A stretch of DNA of 64,000 nucleotides from contig NZ_RBKS01000001.1 of assembly GCF_003634555.1 (NCBI RefSeq), forward strand, positions 2,356,001 to 2,420,000, read 5' to 3'. The stretch is from Frondihabitans australicus. Its GTDB lineage: Bacteria > Actinomycetota > Actinomycetes > Actinomycetales > Microbacteriaceae. The notes under the pieces were generated by a model. It searched no databases. It had not been told where the DNA came from and saw nothing but the letters and a program-made list of their open reading frames with translations. A program made the translations under genes and the position numbers. Numbering within the stretch: the stretch's first letter is position 1; each line of letters opens with the position of its first letter. Shown piece by piece: positions 51,141 through 60,165 of the stretch.

Positions 51141-52874
51141 ATGACCGACGCCCCTCCCGCCCCCGGCACCGCAGCCGCAGCCGAAGCAGCGGCCGCCGAA
51201 GCCGCTCTGCCGCCGGTGACGATGTTCGGCCCGGACTTCCCGTTCGGCTACGACGACTGGCTGGCGAACCCGGCAGGTATCGGCTCGGTGCCCGAAGCGC
51301 GGCACGGCGAGCCCGTGGCGATCATCGGCGGCGGCATCGCCGGCATGGTCGCGGCCTACGAGCTGATGAACCTCGGCCTGCGCCCCGTCGTATACGAGGG
51401 CGCTCGCATCGGCGGGCGGCTGCGGAGCGTGCCGTTCTCGGGATCCGGCCGAGACGCAGAGCAGACGGACATCGTGGCTGAGCTCGGAGGCATGCGCTTC
51501 CCGGTCTCGTCGACGACGCTCTACCACTACGTCGACCTGCTCTCGCTCGACTCGGCGCCGTTCCCGAACCCGCTGACGCCGGCATCCGGCTCGACCGTCG
51601 TCGACCTCGAGGGCGAGACCTTCTACGCGCGCTCGCTCGACGACCTCCCGCCGCTCTTCCGCGAGGTGGCCGACGCGTGGGACTCCGCCCTCGACCGGAT
51701 CCTGCACCTGGGCGGCCTGCAGAGCGCGATCCGCGACCGCGACGCGAGCCGGCTCAAGGAGATCTGGAACGCGCTGGTGGAGGCGTGGGACGACCGCAGC
51801 TTCTACGAGTTCGTGGCGTCGAGCGACGAGTTCGCGAACCTGTCGTTCCGGCATCGCGAGGTGTTCGGTCAGGTCGGATTCGGCACCGGAGGCTGGGACA
51901 GCGACTTCGCGAACACGATGCTCGAGATCCTGCGCGTGGTCGTCACCAACTGCGACACCGACCAGCGCCTCATCGTCGGCGGCGCCGAGCAGGTTCCGCG
52001 GGGGCTCTGGGCGCGCAGGAGCCGAGGCGCCGCCCACTGGCCCGACGGCACGAGCGTCGCCTCCCTCAACGACGGCGAGCCCCGCCCGAGCGTCACCCGC
52101 CTCGCGCGCGGTGCCGACGGCCGACTCGGGGTCACCGACGAGTCGGGTGAGACGAGGCACTACGAGGCTGCGCTCGTGACCTGCCAGTCGTGGCTCCTGA
52201 CCACCCAGATCCAGACCGACGAGAGCCTGTTCTCGCAGAAGATGTGGATGGCGCTCGACCGCACCCGCTACATGCAGTCGTCGAAGACGTTCGTGATGGT
52301 CGACCGGCCGTTCTGGAAGGACGTCGACCCGGCCACCGGCCGCGACGTGATGAGCATGACGCTCACCGATCGGCTGACGCGCGGCACCTACCTCTTCGAC
52401 AACGGACCCGATCGCCCCGGCGTGATCTGCCTCACCTACTCGTGGATGAGCGATGCGCTGAAGATGCTGCCCCACCCCGTCGAGCGCCGCGTCGAACTGG
52501 CCCTCGAGGCGCTCGGACACATCTACCCCGGCCTCGACATCCGCTCGCACATCGTCGGCGACCCGATCACCGTGTCGTGGGAGGACGACCCGCACTTCCT
52601 CGGCGCGTTCAAGGGCGCGCTGCCCGGTCACTACCGCTACAACCAGCGGATGTACGCGCACTTCATGCAGCAGGGGACACCCGACGCCGAGCGCGGCCTG
52701 TTCATCGCGGGCGACGACGTGTCGTTCACCCCGGCCTGGGCCGAGGGCGCCGTGCAGACGTCGCTCAACGCCGTCTGGGGCATCATGAACCACTTCGGCG
52801 GCGCCTCGGCCCCGGGCAACCCGGGGCCGGGCGACGTCTTCGACGAGCTGGGGCCGATCGCGCTGCCCGAGTAG
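51141..52874 (+). CDS. FAD-dependent amine/L-amino-acid oxidase
   Basis: 577 aa, ATG at 51141 with TAGTCT seven bases upstream. After an Ala-rich N-terminus comes the FAD-binding motif EPVAIIGGGIAGMVAAYELMNLGLRPVVYEG, then GGRLRSVPF and an ELGGMRFPVSSTTLYHYVDLL stretch. The C-terminus has FIAGDDVSFTPAWAEGAVQTSLNAVWGI, the flavin-contacting helix of amine oxidases. The layout and length (TSVASLNDGEPRPSVTRL; FWKDVDPATGRDVMSMTLTDRLTRGTYLFD) agree with tryptophan 2-monooxygenase-like or related L-amino-acid oxidases. No auxin gene (iaaH) is adjacent, so the substrate is uncertain. No signal peptide. Confidence 0.85.
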   Translation: MTDAPPAPGTAAAAEAAAAEAALPPVTMFGPDFPFGYDDWLANPAGIGSVPEARHGEPVAIIGGGIAGMVAAYELMNLGLRPVVYEGARIGGRLRSVPFSGSGRDAEQTDIVAELGGMRFPVSSTTLYHYVDLLSLDSAPFPNPLTPASGSTVVDLEGETFYARSLDDLPPLFREVADAWDSALDRILHLGGLQSAIRDRDASRLKEIWNALVEAWDDRSFYEFVASSDEFANLSFRHREVFGQVGFGTGGWDSDFANTMLEILRVVVTNCDTDQRLIVGGAEQVPRGLWARRSRGAAHWPDGTSVASLNDGEPRPSVTRLARGADGRLGVTDESGETRHYEAALVTCQSWLLTTQIQTDESLFSQKMWMALDRTRYMQSSKTFVMVDRPFWKDVDPATGRDVMSMTLTDRLTRGTYLFDNGPDRPGVICLTYSWMSDALKMLPHPVERRVELALEALGHIYPGLDIRSHIVGDPITVSWEDDPHFLGAFKGALPGHYRYNQRMYAHFMQQGTPDAERGLFIAGDDVSFTPAWAEGAVQTSLNAVWGIMNHFGGASAPGNPGPGDVFDELGPIALPE

Positions 52875-52888
52875 CCGCAGCGGGCCGG

Positions 52889-54964
52889 TCAGCCCGCGTG
52901 GGCCGGCGCTGCTCCGGTCGAAGTGCGTGCCGGGGCGGCCCACCCGCCGACCATCTCGTCGACCGACCGGATCGAGGTCGCGAAGATTGTCAGCACCGGG
53001 TTCACGCCGCCGTTGGTGACGTGCACCGAGCCGTCCATCACGCGCAGGTTGTCGTGGCCCCAGACGCGCCCGAACGGGTCGACGACACTGGTCGCAGGAT
53101 CGGCGCCCATGCGCAGCGTCCCCGCCTGGTGCTGGCCCACACTCGGCCCCGGCCGATCGCCGCCGAACTCCACCACGGCGGTGGCCCCGGCCGCCCGGAG
53201 CCACTCGGCGCTCTTCGTACTCGTGAAGTCGCGCGCGCGGAGGTCCTCGTGGTGGACGGCGCCCGAGAGCTTCGCCACCGGAACGCCGTAGCGGTCGACG
53301 GTCGAGGCGTCGATGCGGACGCGCGACTCGGCGTTCGTCATCTCCTGGATCGGGCCCATGATCCGCATGAAGCGCCGCGCGTACTCGCGCATGCCCTTCT
53401 TCGAGTCGAGCCCGGCGCGCGGGATGAATCCCGGCCCGGAGAGGTAGCGGTAGGTGTTCGACGGGGTCGGGACGAACTCGTTGACGATGATGCCGCCGCC
53501 GACGATGTCGCCGTTGCGGTGCCGGTAGTCGGTCGTCGCGATCGACGGGCCGGGCCCGATGAGGTCCTCGACGATGTCGTCGAACAGGCCGACGGCACCG
53601 CCGTAGAGGTGGCCCTGCAGGTGCCGGCCGACCTGGTCGGCGTTGTTGCCGAGGCCGTTCGGCTCGCGCGCAGAGCGGCTGTTGAGCAGGAGCCGCGCCG
53701 ACTCGGTGGCGCCCGCGGAGACGACCACCTCGGACGCATCGATGTCGCGCGTCCACACTCCGTCCCCCTCCGCGCCGACGAGGGTCACGCCGATGACACG
53801 GCCTGAGTGGTCGGTTCGGATCCTGCTCGCCCGGGTCTCGAGCACGATCGACGCGTTCCCGGTCGCGAAGGCCCTCGTGAGCATGGTGTTCTGACTGCCG
53901 TTCTTGGCGTCGACGGGGCAGGCGAAGCCGATGCAGAGGCGGCACTGGCGGCAGGCGTGACGGCCGAGGTACTCCGTCGAGTTCACCAGCAGGGGCACGT
54001 GCAGCGTCGTGAAGCCGAGCGCGGTCGCGGCCTTCGCGAGACGGTCGCGGGCGGGGCCGGCGGGCAGCTCGGGCATGGGCAGCGGCGTCTCGCGGTGGCC
54101 GTCGAACGGGCCCTCGGCCCGCGAGCCGGAGACCCCGACCTCCCACTCGGCGCGCTCGTAGAACGGCTCGAGGTCGGCGTACGAGATCGGCCAGTCCGAC
54201 AGCGCCGACCCCTCGGGCACGCCGTACGTCGACGCCATCCGGAAGTCGAGCTCGCCGAAGCGCCAGGCCTGCGCGCCGTAGACGCGGGTGCCGCCTCCGG
54301 CGGTGAACGCGTTGTTGCCCCAGGCGCCCTCGGAGGGCCGGATCGGCAGGCGGGTGCGGCCGTCGAGCGACTCGGAGACGCGGGGGTTGCCCTCGTTCGG
54401 TGGGCCGGAGAGCGGTGCGACGCCCCAGTCGGAGCGCGGATTGCGCAGGTGGTCGTGCGAGAGCTCCGCGATCGAAGGCCACGCGCCGGCCTCGACCACC
54501 AGCACGCGGCGCCCCGACTCGGCGAGGCCGGCCGCGGCCGTTCCTCCCCCGGCGCCGGAGCCGATGACGATCGCGTCGTAGCGCCCCTCGAGGTCGCGCG
54601 GGTGCACCACCCTGCGCGGCGCCTCGTCCACGGGCACGGCGACCCCCCATCCCGCCGGGGGCTCGGGGCTCCAGTCGACCATGCGCCATGACGCCGCGTC
54701 GGCGTTGCCGCCGTTCGCCGGGTCGGCGTAGTAGCCGCCGGCGACGAGCTCGGCGAACCAGTCCCAGTGCTCGCTCGCGTCGCCGGAGTCGATCACATCG
54801 CGCACGTCGTCGAGCCAGTCGGGTCGCTCGGCGAGCATCCGGCCGAGGTACTCCAGCCCGCCCGCCTCGGTGCCCGACGGGTAGTCGTCGCGTGGCACCA
54901 CCTCGTCGATCAGCGCGCTCAGGCGATCGCGGTGCTCGTCGAGGAACGACTCGACTGCTGTCAT
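52889..54964 (-). CDS. GMC-family oxidoreductase with N-terminal gluconate-dehydrogenase-subunit-3-like region
   Basis: About 691 aa. ATG at 54964 has AAGGAG five bases upstream; the GTG one codon earlier would be too close. Residues 1-110 resemble the small gluconate 2-dehydrogenase subunit 3 (FLDEHRDRLSALIDEVVPRDDYPSG). FAD binding is at YDAIVIGSGAGGGTAAAGLAESG. A Cys-rich HACRQCRLCIGFACPVDAKNG segment follows near 360, and the C-terminal GMC motif is NLRVMDGSVHVTNGGVNPVLTI. This suggests oxidation of a sugar or polyol with an unknown acceptor. No signal peptide is evident. A LacI-type operator lies just upstream and the lacI-like gene ends 109 nt before the start. Confidence 0.88.
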   Translation of the reverse strand: MTAVESFLDEHRDRLSALIDEVVPRDDYPSGTEAGGLEYLGRMLAERPDWLDDVRDVIDSGDASEHWDWFAELVAGGYYADPANGGNADAASWRMVDWSPEPPAGWGVAVPVDEAPRRVVHPRDLEGRYDAIVIGSGAGGGTAAAGLAESGRRVLVVEAGAWPSIAELSHDHLRNPRSDWGVAPLSGPPNEGNPRVSESLDGRTRLPIRPSEGAWGNNAFTAGGGTRVYGAQAWRFGELDFRMASTYGVPEGSALSDWPISYADLEPFYERAEWEVGVSGSRAEGPFDGHRETPLPMPELPAGPARDRLAKAATALGFTTLHVPLLVNSTEYLGRHACRQCRLCIGFACPVDAKNGSQNTMLTRAFATGNASIVLETRASRIRTDHSGRVIGVTLVGAEGDGVWTRDIDASEVVVSAGATESARLLLNSRSAREPNGLGNNADQVGRHLQGHLYGGAVGLFDDIVEDLIGPGPSIATTDYRHRNGDIVGGGIIVNEFVPTPSNTYRYLSGPGFIPRAGLDSKKGMREYARRFMRIMGPIQEMTNAESRVRIDASTVDRYGVPVAKLSGAVHHEDLRARDFTSTKSAEWLRAAGATAVVEFGGDRPGPSVGQHQAGTLRMGADPATSVVDPFGRVWGHDNLRVMDGSVHVTNGGVNPVLTIFATSIRSVDEMVGGWAAPARTSTGAAPAHAG

Positions 54965-55028
54965 CACAACTCCTTCGTTGCCGGGTGTTCATTGCCGGGT
55001 GCGCGGCGCAGCACATCCTTGTCACGTG

Positions 55029-55042
55029 CTAAACCGGTTTAG
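55029..55042. promoter_or_regulatory. LacI-family operator upstream of the GMC gene
   Basis: Perfect 14-bp palindrome CTAAACCGGTTTAG with a central CG, the form of LacI/PurR-family sites. It is 65 bp before the GMC start and 31 bp after the lacI-like stop. Confidence 0.75.
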
Positions 55043-55072
55043 TGCGATGCTACGGCACGTGCGGCGAGCAGG

Positions 55073-56107
55073 TCAATCCAGAGACTGCGGCACGTCTCCG
55101 AGGCTTCCGCGGTCGACGAATTGCAAGGGCGGCAGGATCAAGTCGCCTCGCTCGCCCGACTCCAGCACCCCCAGCAGACGCCGGGTCAGCAGCCGCCCGA
55201 ACTCCGTCGTCGGGTGCCGCAGGGCGGCGATCTCGGGCCGGGACACCTCGCACAGCGCCGAGTCGATCCACGAGAGCACCGACACGTCGCGGGGCACCTC
55301 CAGGCCGAGCTCGCGGATGGCACCGAGACCCGCGAGCGCCATGAGGTCGTTGTCGAAGACGACGCAGGTCGGGGGCTCGGGCGATCGCAGGATCCGACGC
55401 ACCGCCTCGGATCCTGCCTCCCTCGAGAAATCGGTGAACGTGGTCTCGACGGCCGCACCCCTCTCGCGCGCCCACGACTCCGCAGCCTCGGTGCGGAGAC
55501 CGATCGAGAGCATGCGGGCGTCGCCGCTCACCCACGCGATGCGGCGGTGCCCGCGCGCGAAGGCCGGGTCGAGGACCGCGGCGACGGGCGCGCTCTCGTC
55601 CGACCAGACGGATGCGAAGCCGTCCTCGGGCGGCCGGGAGCCGGCGTAGCTGCGGAAGGCCGCGAACGGCAGGCCGAGGCCGGAGAGCAGGTCGAAACGC
55701 TGCTCGTCGAGGTCGATGTCCATCGTGAGGACGCCGTCTACCCGGCGTTCGGCGGCCCAGCGCCGGTACAGCGCCTCCTCCTCGGCGCGGTCGGCGACGA
55801 GCTTCACGACGAGGGCGAGGTCGGTGCCGGCGAGCTCGAGCTCGATGCCGGCGAAGAGCTCCATGAAGTACGGGTCGATCGACGGTGACTTCGACGTGCG
55901 GACGATCGCCCAGCCGATGGCGCCGGCCTTCGCCCCGGAGAGAGCGCGGGCGGTGCTGTTGGGCGACCAGTGGAGCTCCTGCGCCGCAGCCTTGACCCGG
56001 GCCCGGGTCTCGGCGCTCACGCCCGGCATGTCGTTGAGAGCGTGCGAGGCGGCCCCCTTGCTCACCCCGGCGGCACGTGCGACGTCCATGATCGTCACTC
56101 GCCCCAT
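55073..56107 (-). CDS. LacI-family transcriptional regulator
   Basis: 344 aa, ATG at 56107. HTH: VTIMDVARAAGVSKGAASHALNDMPGVSAETRARVKAAAQELHW, with the hinge helix SPNSTARALSGAKAGAIGW. The ligand-binding fold is of the periplasmic-binding type: FMELFAGIELELAGTDLALVV, VDGVLTMDIDLDE, VVFDNDLMALAGLGAIRELGLEVPRDVSVLSW. Normal length. It probably represses the GMC oxidoreductase gene through the palindrome at 55029-55042, and possibly itself or other sites. The inducer is likely a carbohydrate or polyol. Confidence 0.93.
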   Translation of the reverse strand: MGRVTIMDVARAAGVSKGAASHALNDMPGVSAETRARVKAAAQELHWSPNSTARALSGAKAGAIGWAIVRTSKSPSIDPYFMELFAGIELELAGTDLALVVKLVADRAEEEALYRRWAAERRVDGVLTMDIDLDEQRFDLLSGLGLPFAAFRSYAGSRPPEDGFASVWSDESAPVAAVLDPAFARGHRRIAWVSGDARMLSIGLRTEAAESWARERGAAVETTFTDFSREAGSEAVRRILRSPEPPTCVVFDNDLMALAGLGAIRELGLEVPRDVSVLSWIDSALCEVSRPEIAALRHPTTEFGRLLTRRLLGVLESGERGDLILPPLQFVDRGSLGDVPQSLD

Positions 56108-56174
56108 GCCGACTCCCGTCTCGCGCGGCCGTCGCTCCCTGATGCGCGGCGCGCTGCGTCCCTCAGCATAGGAC

Positions 56175-56209
56175 TGCGCGGCCCCGGGAAGGACTCCCGG
56201 GGCCGCGCA
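56175..56209. terminator. Terminator between glpF and lacI-like gene
   Basis: Perfect 15-bp hairpin: TGCGCGGCCCCGGGA (56175-56189) with 56195-56209, loop of 5 nt. It follows the glpF stop on the minus strand. Confidence 0.75.
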
Positions 56210-56240
56210 GGGTGGTGCGGTGGTGCGGTGGTGCGGTGGT
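56208..56240 (+). repeat. Short tandem repeat, 8-nt unit
   Basis: About four copies of GGTGCGGT in a row directly next to the terminator and before the glpF stop at 56248. This is a simple-sequence tract that could vary by slippage, but it lies 3' of the gene. Confidence 0.6.
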
Positions 56241-56247
56241 GTCGGGC

Positions 56248-57111
56248 TCAGGCCTTCTTGGCCAGGGTCATCGGCAGGGTGCGGGCGATGGTCGCCTGGT
56301 ACACGCCGCCTCCCACGATCGCGCCGATGATCGGTCCGACGATCGGCACCCAGAAGAACACGGTGCCGCGCTGGTCGAGCCAGGCGTCCTTGTAGCCGAC
56401 GATCCACTCCATCAGGCGCGGGCCGAAGTCGCGGGCCGGGTTGATGGCGTAGCCGTCGTTGAGGCCGAGCGCGAAGCCGATGCCGACCACGATGAGACCC
56501 ACTGCGATCGCCGAGACGGCGGGCGTCGGGTTGGCGCCGAGCGCGTCGGTGATGGCGAAGATGAGGAACACGAGGACGGCGGTGCCGAGCACCTGGTCGA
56601 GGAGCGCCTGCGGGATGTGCACGTCGTACGCGTTCGTGCCGTTGCCCGGCAGCGTCGAGAACACGCCCTGCGTCTTCAGCGTCTTGCCCGGGTCGATGGC
56701 CTTCAGCGAGTACATGTAGTTGAGGTAGATCGCGAGGGCTCCGAGGAAGAAGCCGATCACCTGCGCCACGATGTACGGCCCGACCTTCGACCACGGGAAG
56801 CCCTTGTAGAGGGCGACCGCGAGGGTGACGGCGGGGTTGAGGTGCGCGCCCGAGATCGTGCCGGCGACGAAGATGCCGAAGGTCACGCCGAGGCCCCACG
56901 ACCAGGCGATGGAGTCGTGGCCGCCGAGGGCGCCGGCGCCGACCGTCACCTGGGCGACGACGCCGAATCCGAAGAGGGCGATCATCATCGAGCCGAGGAT
57001 CTCGGCGATGAACTCGCCGAAGAGGGTGGGCTGCGCCTTGGCACCGGGATCGGCCATGCCTGCGAGCTCGCTGTGCGACTCGGCGGGCTTGCGGAGAGCG
57101 AAGATCGACAT
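56248..57111 (-). CDS. glpF: Glycerol uptake facilitator (MIP family)
   Basis: 287 aa, ATG at 57111 sharing one base with the glpK stop. Six-helix MIP channel with both NPA loops: GAHLNPAVTLAVALYK and GYAINPARDFGPRLMEW; the Asp after NPAR marks an aquaglyceroporin over a water-only channel. The N-terminal 35 residues are cytoplasmic. It lets glycerol diffuse in for phosphorylation by the coupled GlpK. Confidence 0.95.
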   Translation of the reverse strand: MSIFALRKPAESHSELAGMADPGAKAQPTLFGEFIAEILGSMMIALFGFGVVAQVTVGAGALGGHDSIAWSWGLGVTFGIFVAGTISGAHLNPAVTLAVALYKGFPWSKVGPYIVAQVIGFFLGALAIYLNYMYSLKAIDPGKTLKTQGVFSTLPGNGTNAYDVHIPQALLDQVLGTAVLVFLIFAITDALGANPTPAVSAIAVGLIVVGIGFALGLNDGYAINPARDFGPRLMEWIVGYKDAWLDQRGTVFFWVPIVGPIIGAIVGGGVYQATIARTLPMTLAKKA

Positions 57112-58625
57112 CAGTTGACGTCCCCGTCCACCCAGTCGAACGTCTTGGTGACGGCTTTCTTCCAGAGACGGAGAGTGCGCTCGCGCTCGATGACGTCGAG
57201 GTTCGGTTCCCACCGCTTCGACTCCTGCCAGTTGGCGCGGAGGTCGTCGAGCGTCTCCCAGAAGCCGACCGCGAGGCCGGCCGCGTACGCGGCGCCGAGC
57301 GCGGTGGTCTCGGCGACGACGGGGCGGATGACCGGCACGTTGAGGATGTCGGCCTGGAACTGCATGAGCGCGTCGTTGGCGGTCATGCCGCCGTCGACCT
57401 TCAGCTCGGTCAGGTCGACGCCGGAGTCGGCGTTCACCGCGTCGAGGACCTCACGGGTCTGGAAGGCGGTCGCCTCCAGGGCGGCGCGGGCGATGTGGCC
57501 CTTGTTGACGTACCGGGTCATGCCGACGAGCGCGCCGCGGGCGTCGCTGCGCCAGTACGGCGCGAACAGGCCCGAGAACGCCGGAACGAAGTACACGCCG
57601 CCGTTGTCCTCGACGGTGTTCGCGAGCGTCTCGACCTCGGGGGCCGAGTCGATGATGCCGAGGTTGTCGCGCAGCCACTGGATCAGCGATCCGGTGACTG
57701 CGATGGAGCCCTCGAGCGCGTAGTGCGTGGGCTGGTCGCCGAGCTTGTAGCCGACGGTGGTCAGGAGCCCGTTCTCGGAGCGGACGATCTCCTCGCCCGT
57801 GTTGAAGATGAGGAAGTTGCCGGTGCCGTAGGTGTTCTTCGACTCGCCGGCGTCGAACGCAGCCTGGCCGAAGGTCGCGGCCTGCTGGTCGCCGAGGATG
57901 CCGGCGATCGGGACCTCGCGCAGGAGGCTCGAGGCCGAGACCGTGCCGTACACCTCGGAGGAGGACTTGATCTCGGGCAGCATCGACTTCGGCACGCCGA
58001 AGTCCGCGAGGATGTCGTCGCGCCAGGTCAGGGTCTCGAGGTCCATGAACAGCGTGCGGCTGGCGTTGGTGACGTCGGTGACGTGCACGCCGCCCTCGAC
58101 GCCGCCGGTGAGGTTCCACAGCACCCACGAGTCCGTGGTGCCGAAGAGGAGGTCTCCGGCCTCGGCCTTCTCGCGGGCTCCCTCGACGTTCTCGAGGATC
58201 CAGACGATCTTCGTGCCCGAGAAGTACGTGGCGAGCGGCAGGCCGACGATCGACTTGTAGCGCTCGACGCCGCCGTCCTTGGCGAGGCGGTCGACGATCG
58301 ACTGGGTGCGGGTGTCCTGCCAGACGATGGCGTTGTAGACGGGCTGACCGGTCGTCTTGTCCCAGACGACCGCGGTCTCGCGCTGGTTCGTGATGCCCAC
58401 GGCCTTGATGTCGTGGCGCGTGATGTTGGCCTTCGACAGGGCCTGGCCGATCACCTCGCGGGTGTTGTTCCAGATCTCGATCGGGTCGTGCTCGACCCAG
58501 CCGGCCCGGGGGAAGATCTGCTCGTGCTCGAGCTGCCCCGTCGAGACGATCGACCCCGAGTGGTCGAAGATGATGGCTCGAGTGGACGTGGTGCCCTGGT
58601 CGAGCGCGATGACGTAATCGCTCAC
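57111..58625 (-). CDS. glpK: Glycerol kinase
   Basis: 504 aa, GTG at 58625 with GGAG nine bases upstream. FGGY kinase: [21 protein letters not shown] at the start, QEFPQ-like [47 protein letters not shown], and the C-terminal [26 protein letters not shown] and [20 protein letters not shown]. It makes glycerol 3-phosphate from glycerol and ATP. No glpD follows within the window. An inverted TGCAC-GTAT-GTGCA (58747-58760) upstream might be an operator. Confidence 0.97.
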   Translation of the reverse strand: MSDYVIALDQGTTSTRAIIFDHSGSIVSTGQLEHEQIFPRAGWVEHDPIEIWNNTREVIGQALSKANITRHDIKAVGITNQRETAVVWDKTTGQPVYNAIVWQDTRTQSIVDRLAKDGGVERYKSIVGLPLATYFSGTKIVWILENVEGAREKAEAGDLLFGTTDSWVLWNLTGGVEGGVHVTDVTNASRTLFMDLETLTWRDDILADFGVPKSMLPEIKSSSEVYGTVSASSLLREVPIAGILGDQQAATFGQAAFDAGESKNTYGTGNFLIFNTGEEIVRSENGLLTTVGYKLGDQPTHYALEGSIAVTGSLIQWLRDNLGIIDSAPEVETLANTVEDNGGVYFVPAFSGLFAPYWRSDARGALVGMTRYVNKGHIARAALEATAFQTREVLDAVNADSGVDLTELKVDGGMTANDALMQFQADILNVPVIRPVVAETTALGAAYAAGLAVGFWETLDDLRANWQESKRWEPNLDVIERERTLRLWKKAVTKTFDWVDGDVN

Positions 58626-58839
58626 TGAATGAACTCCGTTGTTGTCAGGATGTGCGGCGCCGGTGGGAGGCCGGCGTCGGGTGTCGCGCATCTTCCCGAT
58701 GCGCTTCCTGGAATGTAGTGGGCCGTGCACGCCCTCTACGGCCGTTTGCACGTATGTGCACAGCGCGCGGCGCAAAACATCCCCCGACGTGCGCGCCCGG
58801 TGGGAATTCGTGCACGCGTTCGTCCCCCGGTCGGATGGC
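58626..58839. promoter_or_regulatory. Promoter region of glpK-glpF
   Basis: A 214-bp spacer. It holds the inverted repeat TGCAC-GTAT-GTGCA at 58747-58760, about 120 bp before the glpK start. Nothing else was recognised. Confidence 0.4.
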
Positions 58840-60042
58840 TCAGGCGTCGAGCGGAGGATGCGCGTCGAGACTCAGCCGGGAGCGGATGCGTTCCAGCACC
58901 GCCCCGAAGTCGTCGCGCGCCATCGCCGCCGCGGCCGACCCGCCCTCGATGCTCCCGACGGGGCGACTGAAGCTGCCCGTGATCTCGTCCCCGAGACGGA
59001 TCCGCACGCCCGGCTTGACCGCGTCGTACCACCAGAACACCGTGACCGCCGTCGCGCCGGCCTGGAGCCACCAGTCCCGCCACGGTCCCTCGGCGCTCAC
59101 GACGTCGCCGAGGCGTGCGATCTCGCCGACGTACTGCCGGGGCACGCCGTTCATCGGCCCTCCGCCTCCGAGCCGGAGCTCGATGTAGCGCGCGGGGCGC
59201 TCCCACAACCGGACGCCGACGCTCGAGGCGGCGGTCTCCACCGGCGCTGAGGACCGAGGCGCGGGCGGCGCAGCGTCGACGGAGAGTTCGCCGGTGCGGG
59301 CGTCCGCCCGGACAACGCCGATCTCCGAAGGCAGGCCGGGCATGGCGCGCGCCTCCCCGCCGACGAGGACGTCGTCGAGCCATCGCAACCCGCCGATCGC
59401 GCGACGCGCCGCCTCCACCGACGAGCCGCCGAGGAACTCGGGCGTCGTGACGAGGGAGCCGTCGTCGCCGGCGGACGAGTCCCGGAACTCGAGCTGCAGC
59501 CTCAGGAACCCGTCATCGTGCAGCGCGCCGACCACGCGCATCCTGCGGTCACCCGCCGGGTTCGGCACCTCTGGCCCAGCGAAGGCCAGGGTGAAGCCCT
59601 GGCGGCGCACGACGTCGGCGGCGCGCTCGACGGCGGCAGGGTCGGGCCACGCCCTCAGCTCGGCGATGCGGAGGAGTGCCGTGGTCCAGACCGTCAGCAC
59701 GACCTCGGCGCGCGCTTCGGGTGCCAGCGACTCCAGCCCGTGCGGCACAAGAAGTCCGACGACCTCGCCGCCGTCGATCAGCTTCGAGTGCACGCGGACC
59801 TCGACGTCGCCCGACTCGGAGGCTCCCTGCGGCATGATCCGGATCGACGATCGGCGCGCGTCGATCCGCTCCGCCGCGATCGCGATGCTCATCATCTCGC
59901 TCACCCGACGCGCCGTCCTCAGCAGGGCGTCGAGCGACTCACGCGGGTAGTCGGGGTCGTCGGGATCCCAGCCCTCGGTCCAGAGCTGATCGGCGAAACC
60001 GGTTCGCGGCCAGATGTCGAGCTCGCGGCGGATCGGCGCCAT
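58840..60042 (-). CDS. Protein of unknown function
   Basis: 400 aa from ATG at 60042 ([16 protein letters not shown]) with GGGGG just before; the frame opens four codons earlier with TTG. It is soluble, with mixed alpha/beta composition, no signal and no Cys. Notable parts are [115 protein letters not shown] and [10 protein letters not shown] recognise no family. It lies divergent from citrate synthase. Confidence 0.6.
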   Translation of the reverse strand: MAPIRRELDIWPRTGFADQLWTEGWDPDDPDYPRESLDALLRTARRVSEMMSIAIAAERIDARRSSIRIMPQGASESGDVEVRVHSKLIDGGEVVGLLVPHGLESLAPEARAEVVLTVWTTALLRIAELRAWPDPAAVERAADVVRRQGFTLAFAGPEVPNPAGDRRMRVVGALHDDGFLRLQLEFRDSSAGDDGSLVTTPEFLGGSSVEAARRAIGGLRWLDDVLVGGEARAMPGLPSEIGVVRADARTGELSVDAAPPAPRSSAPVETAASSVGVRLWERPARYIELRLGGGGPMNGVPRQYVGEIARLGDVVSAEGPWRDWWLQAGATAVTVFWWYDAVKPGVRIRLGDEITGSFSRPVGSIEGGSAAAAMARDDFGAVLERIRSRLSLDAHPPLDA

Positions 60043-60165
60043 CCCCCGATCCAACCAGAGTGATGTGCCGCGGGCGTCGCGCGTCTCGCGCGGCAGGCGT
60101 CACAGGGGCCGGGACTAGGGTGAGAGACCCGCGCAGCCCCGCCGCCGACGCACGAAGGAGTGCCC

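Noticed and set aside
51141-54964. Auxin biosynthesis locus
   Set aside because: The amine oxidase resembles tryptophan monooxygenase, but there is no indoleacetamide hydrolase gene nearby.
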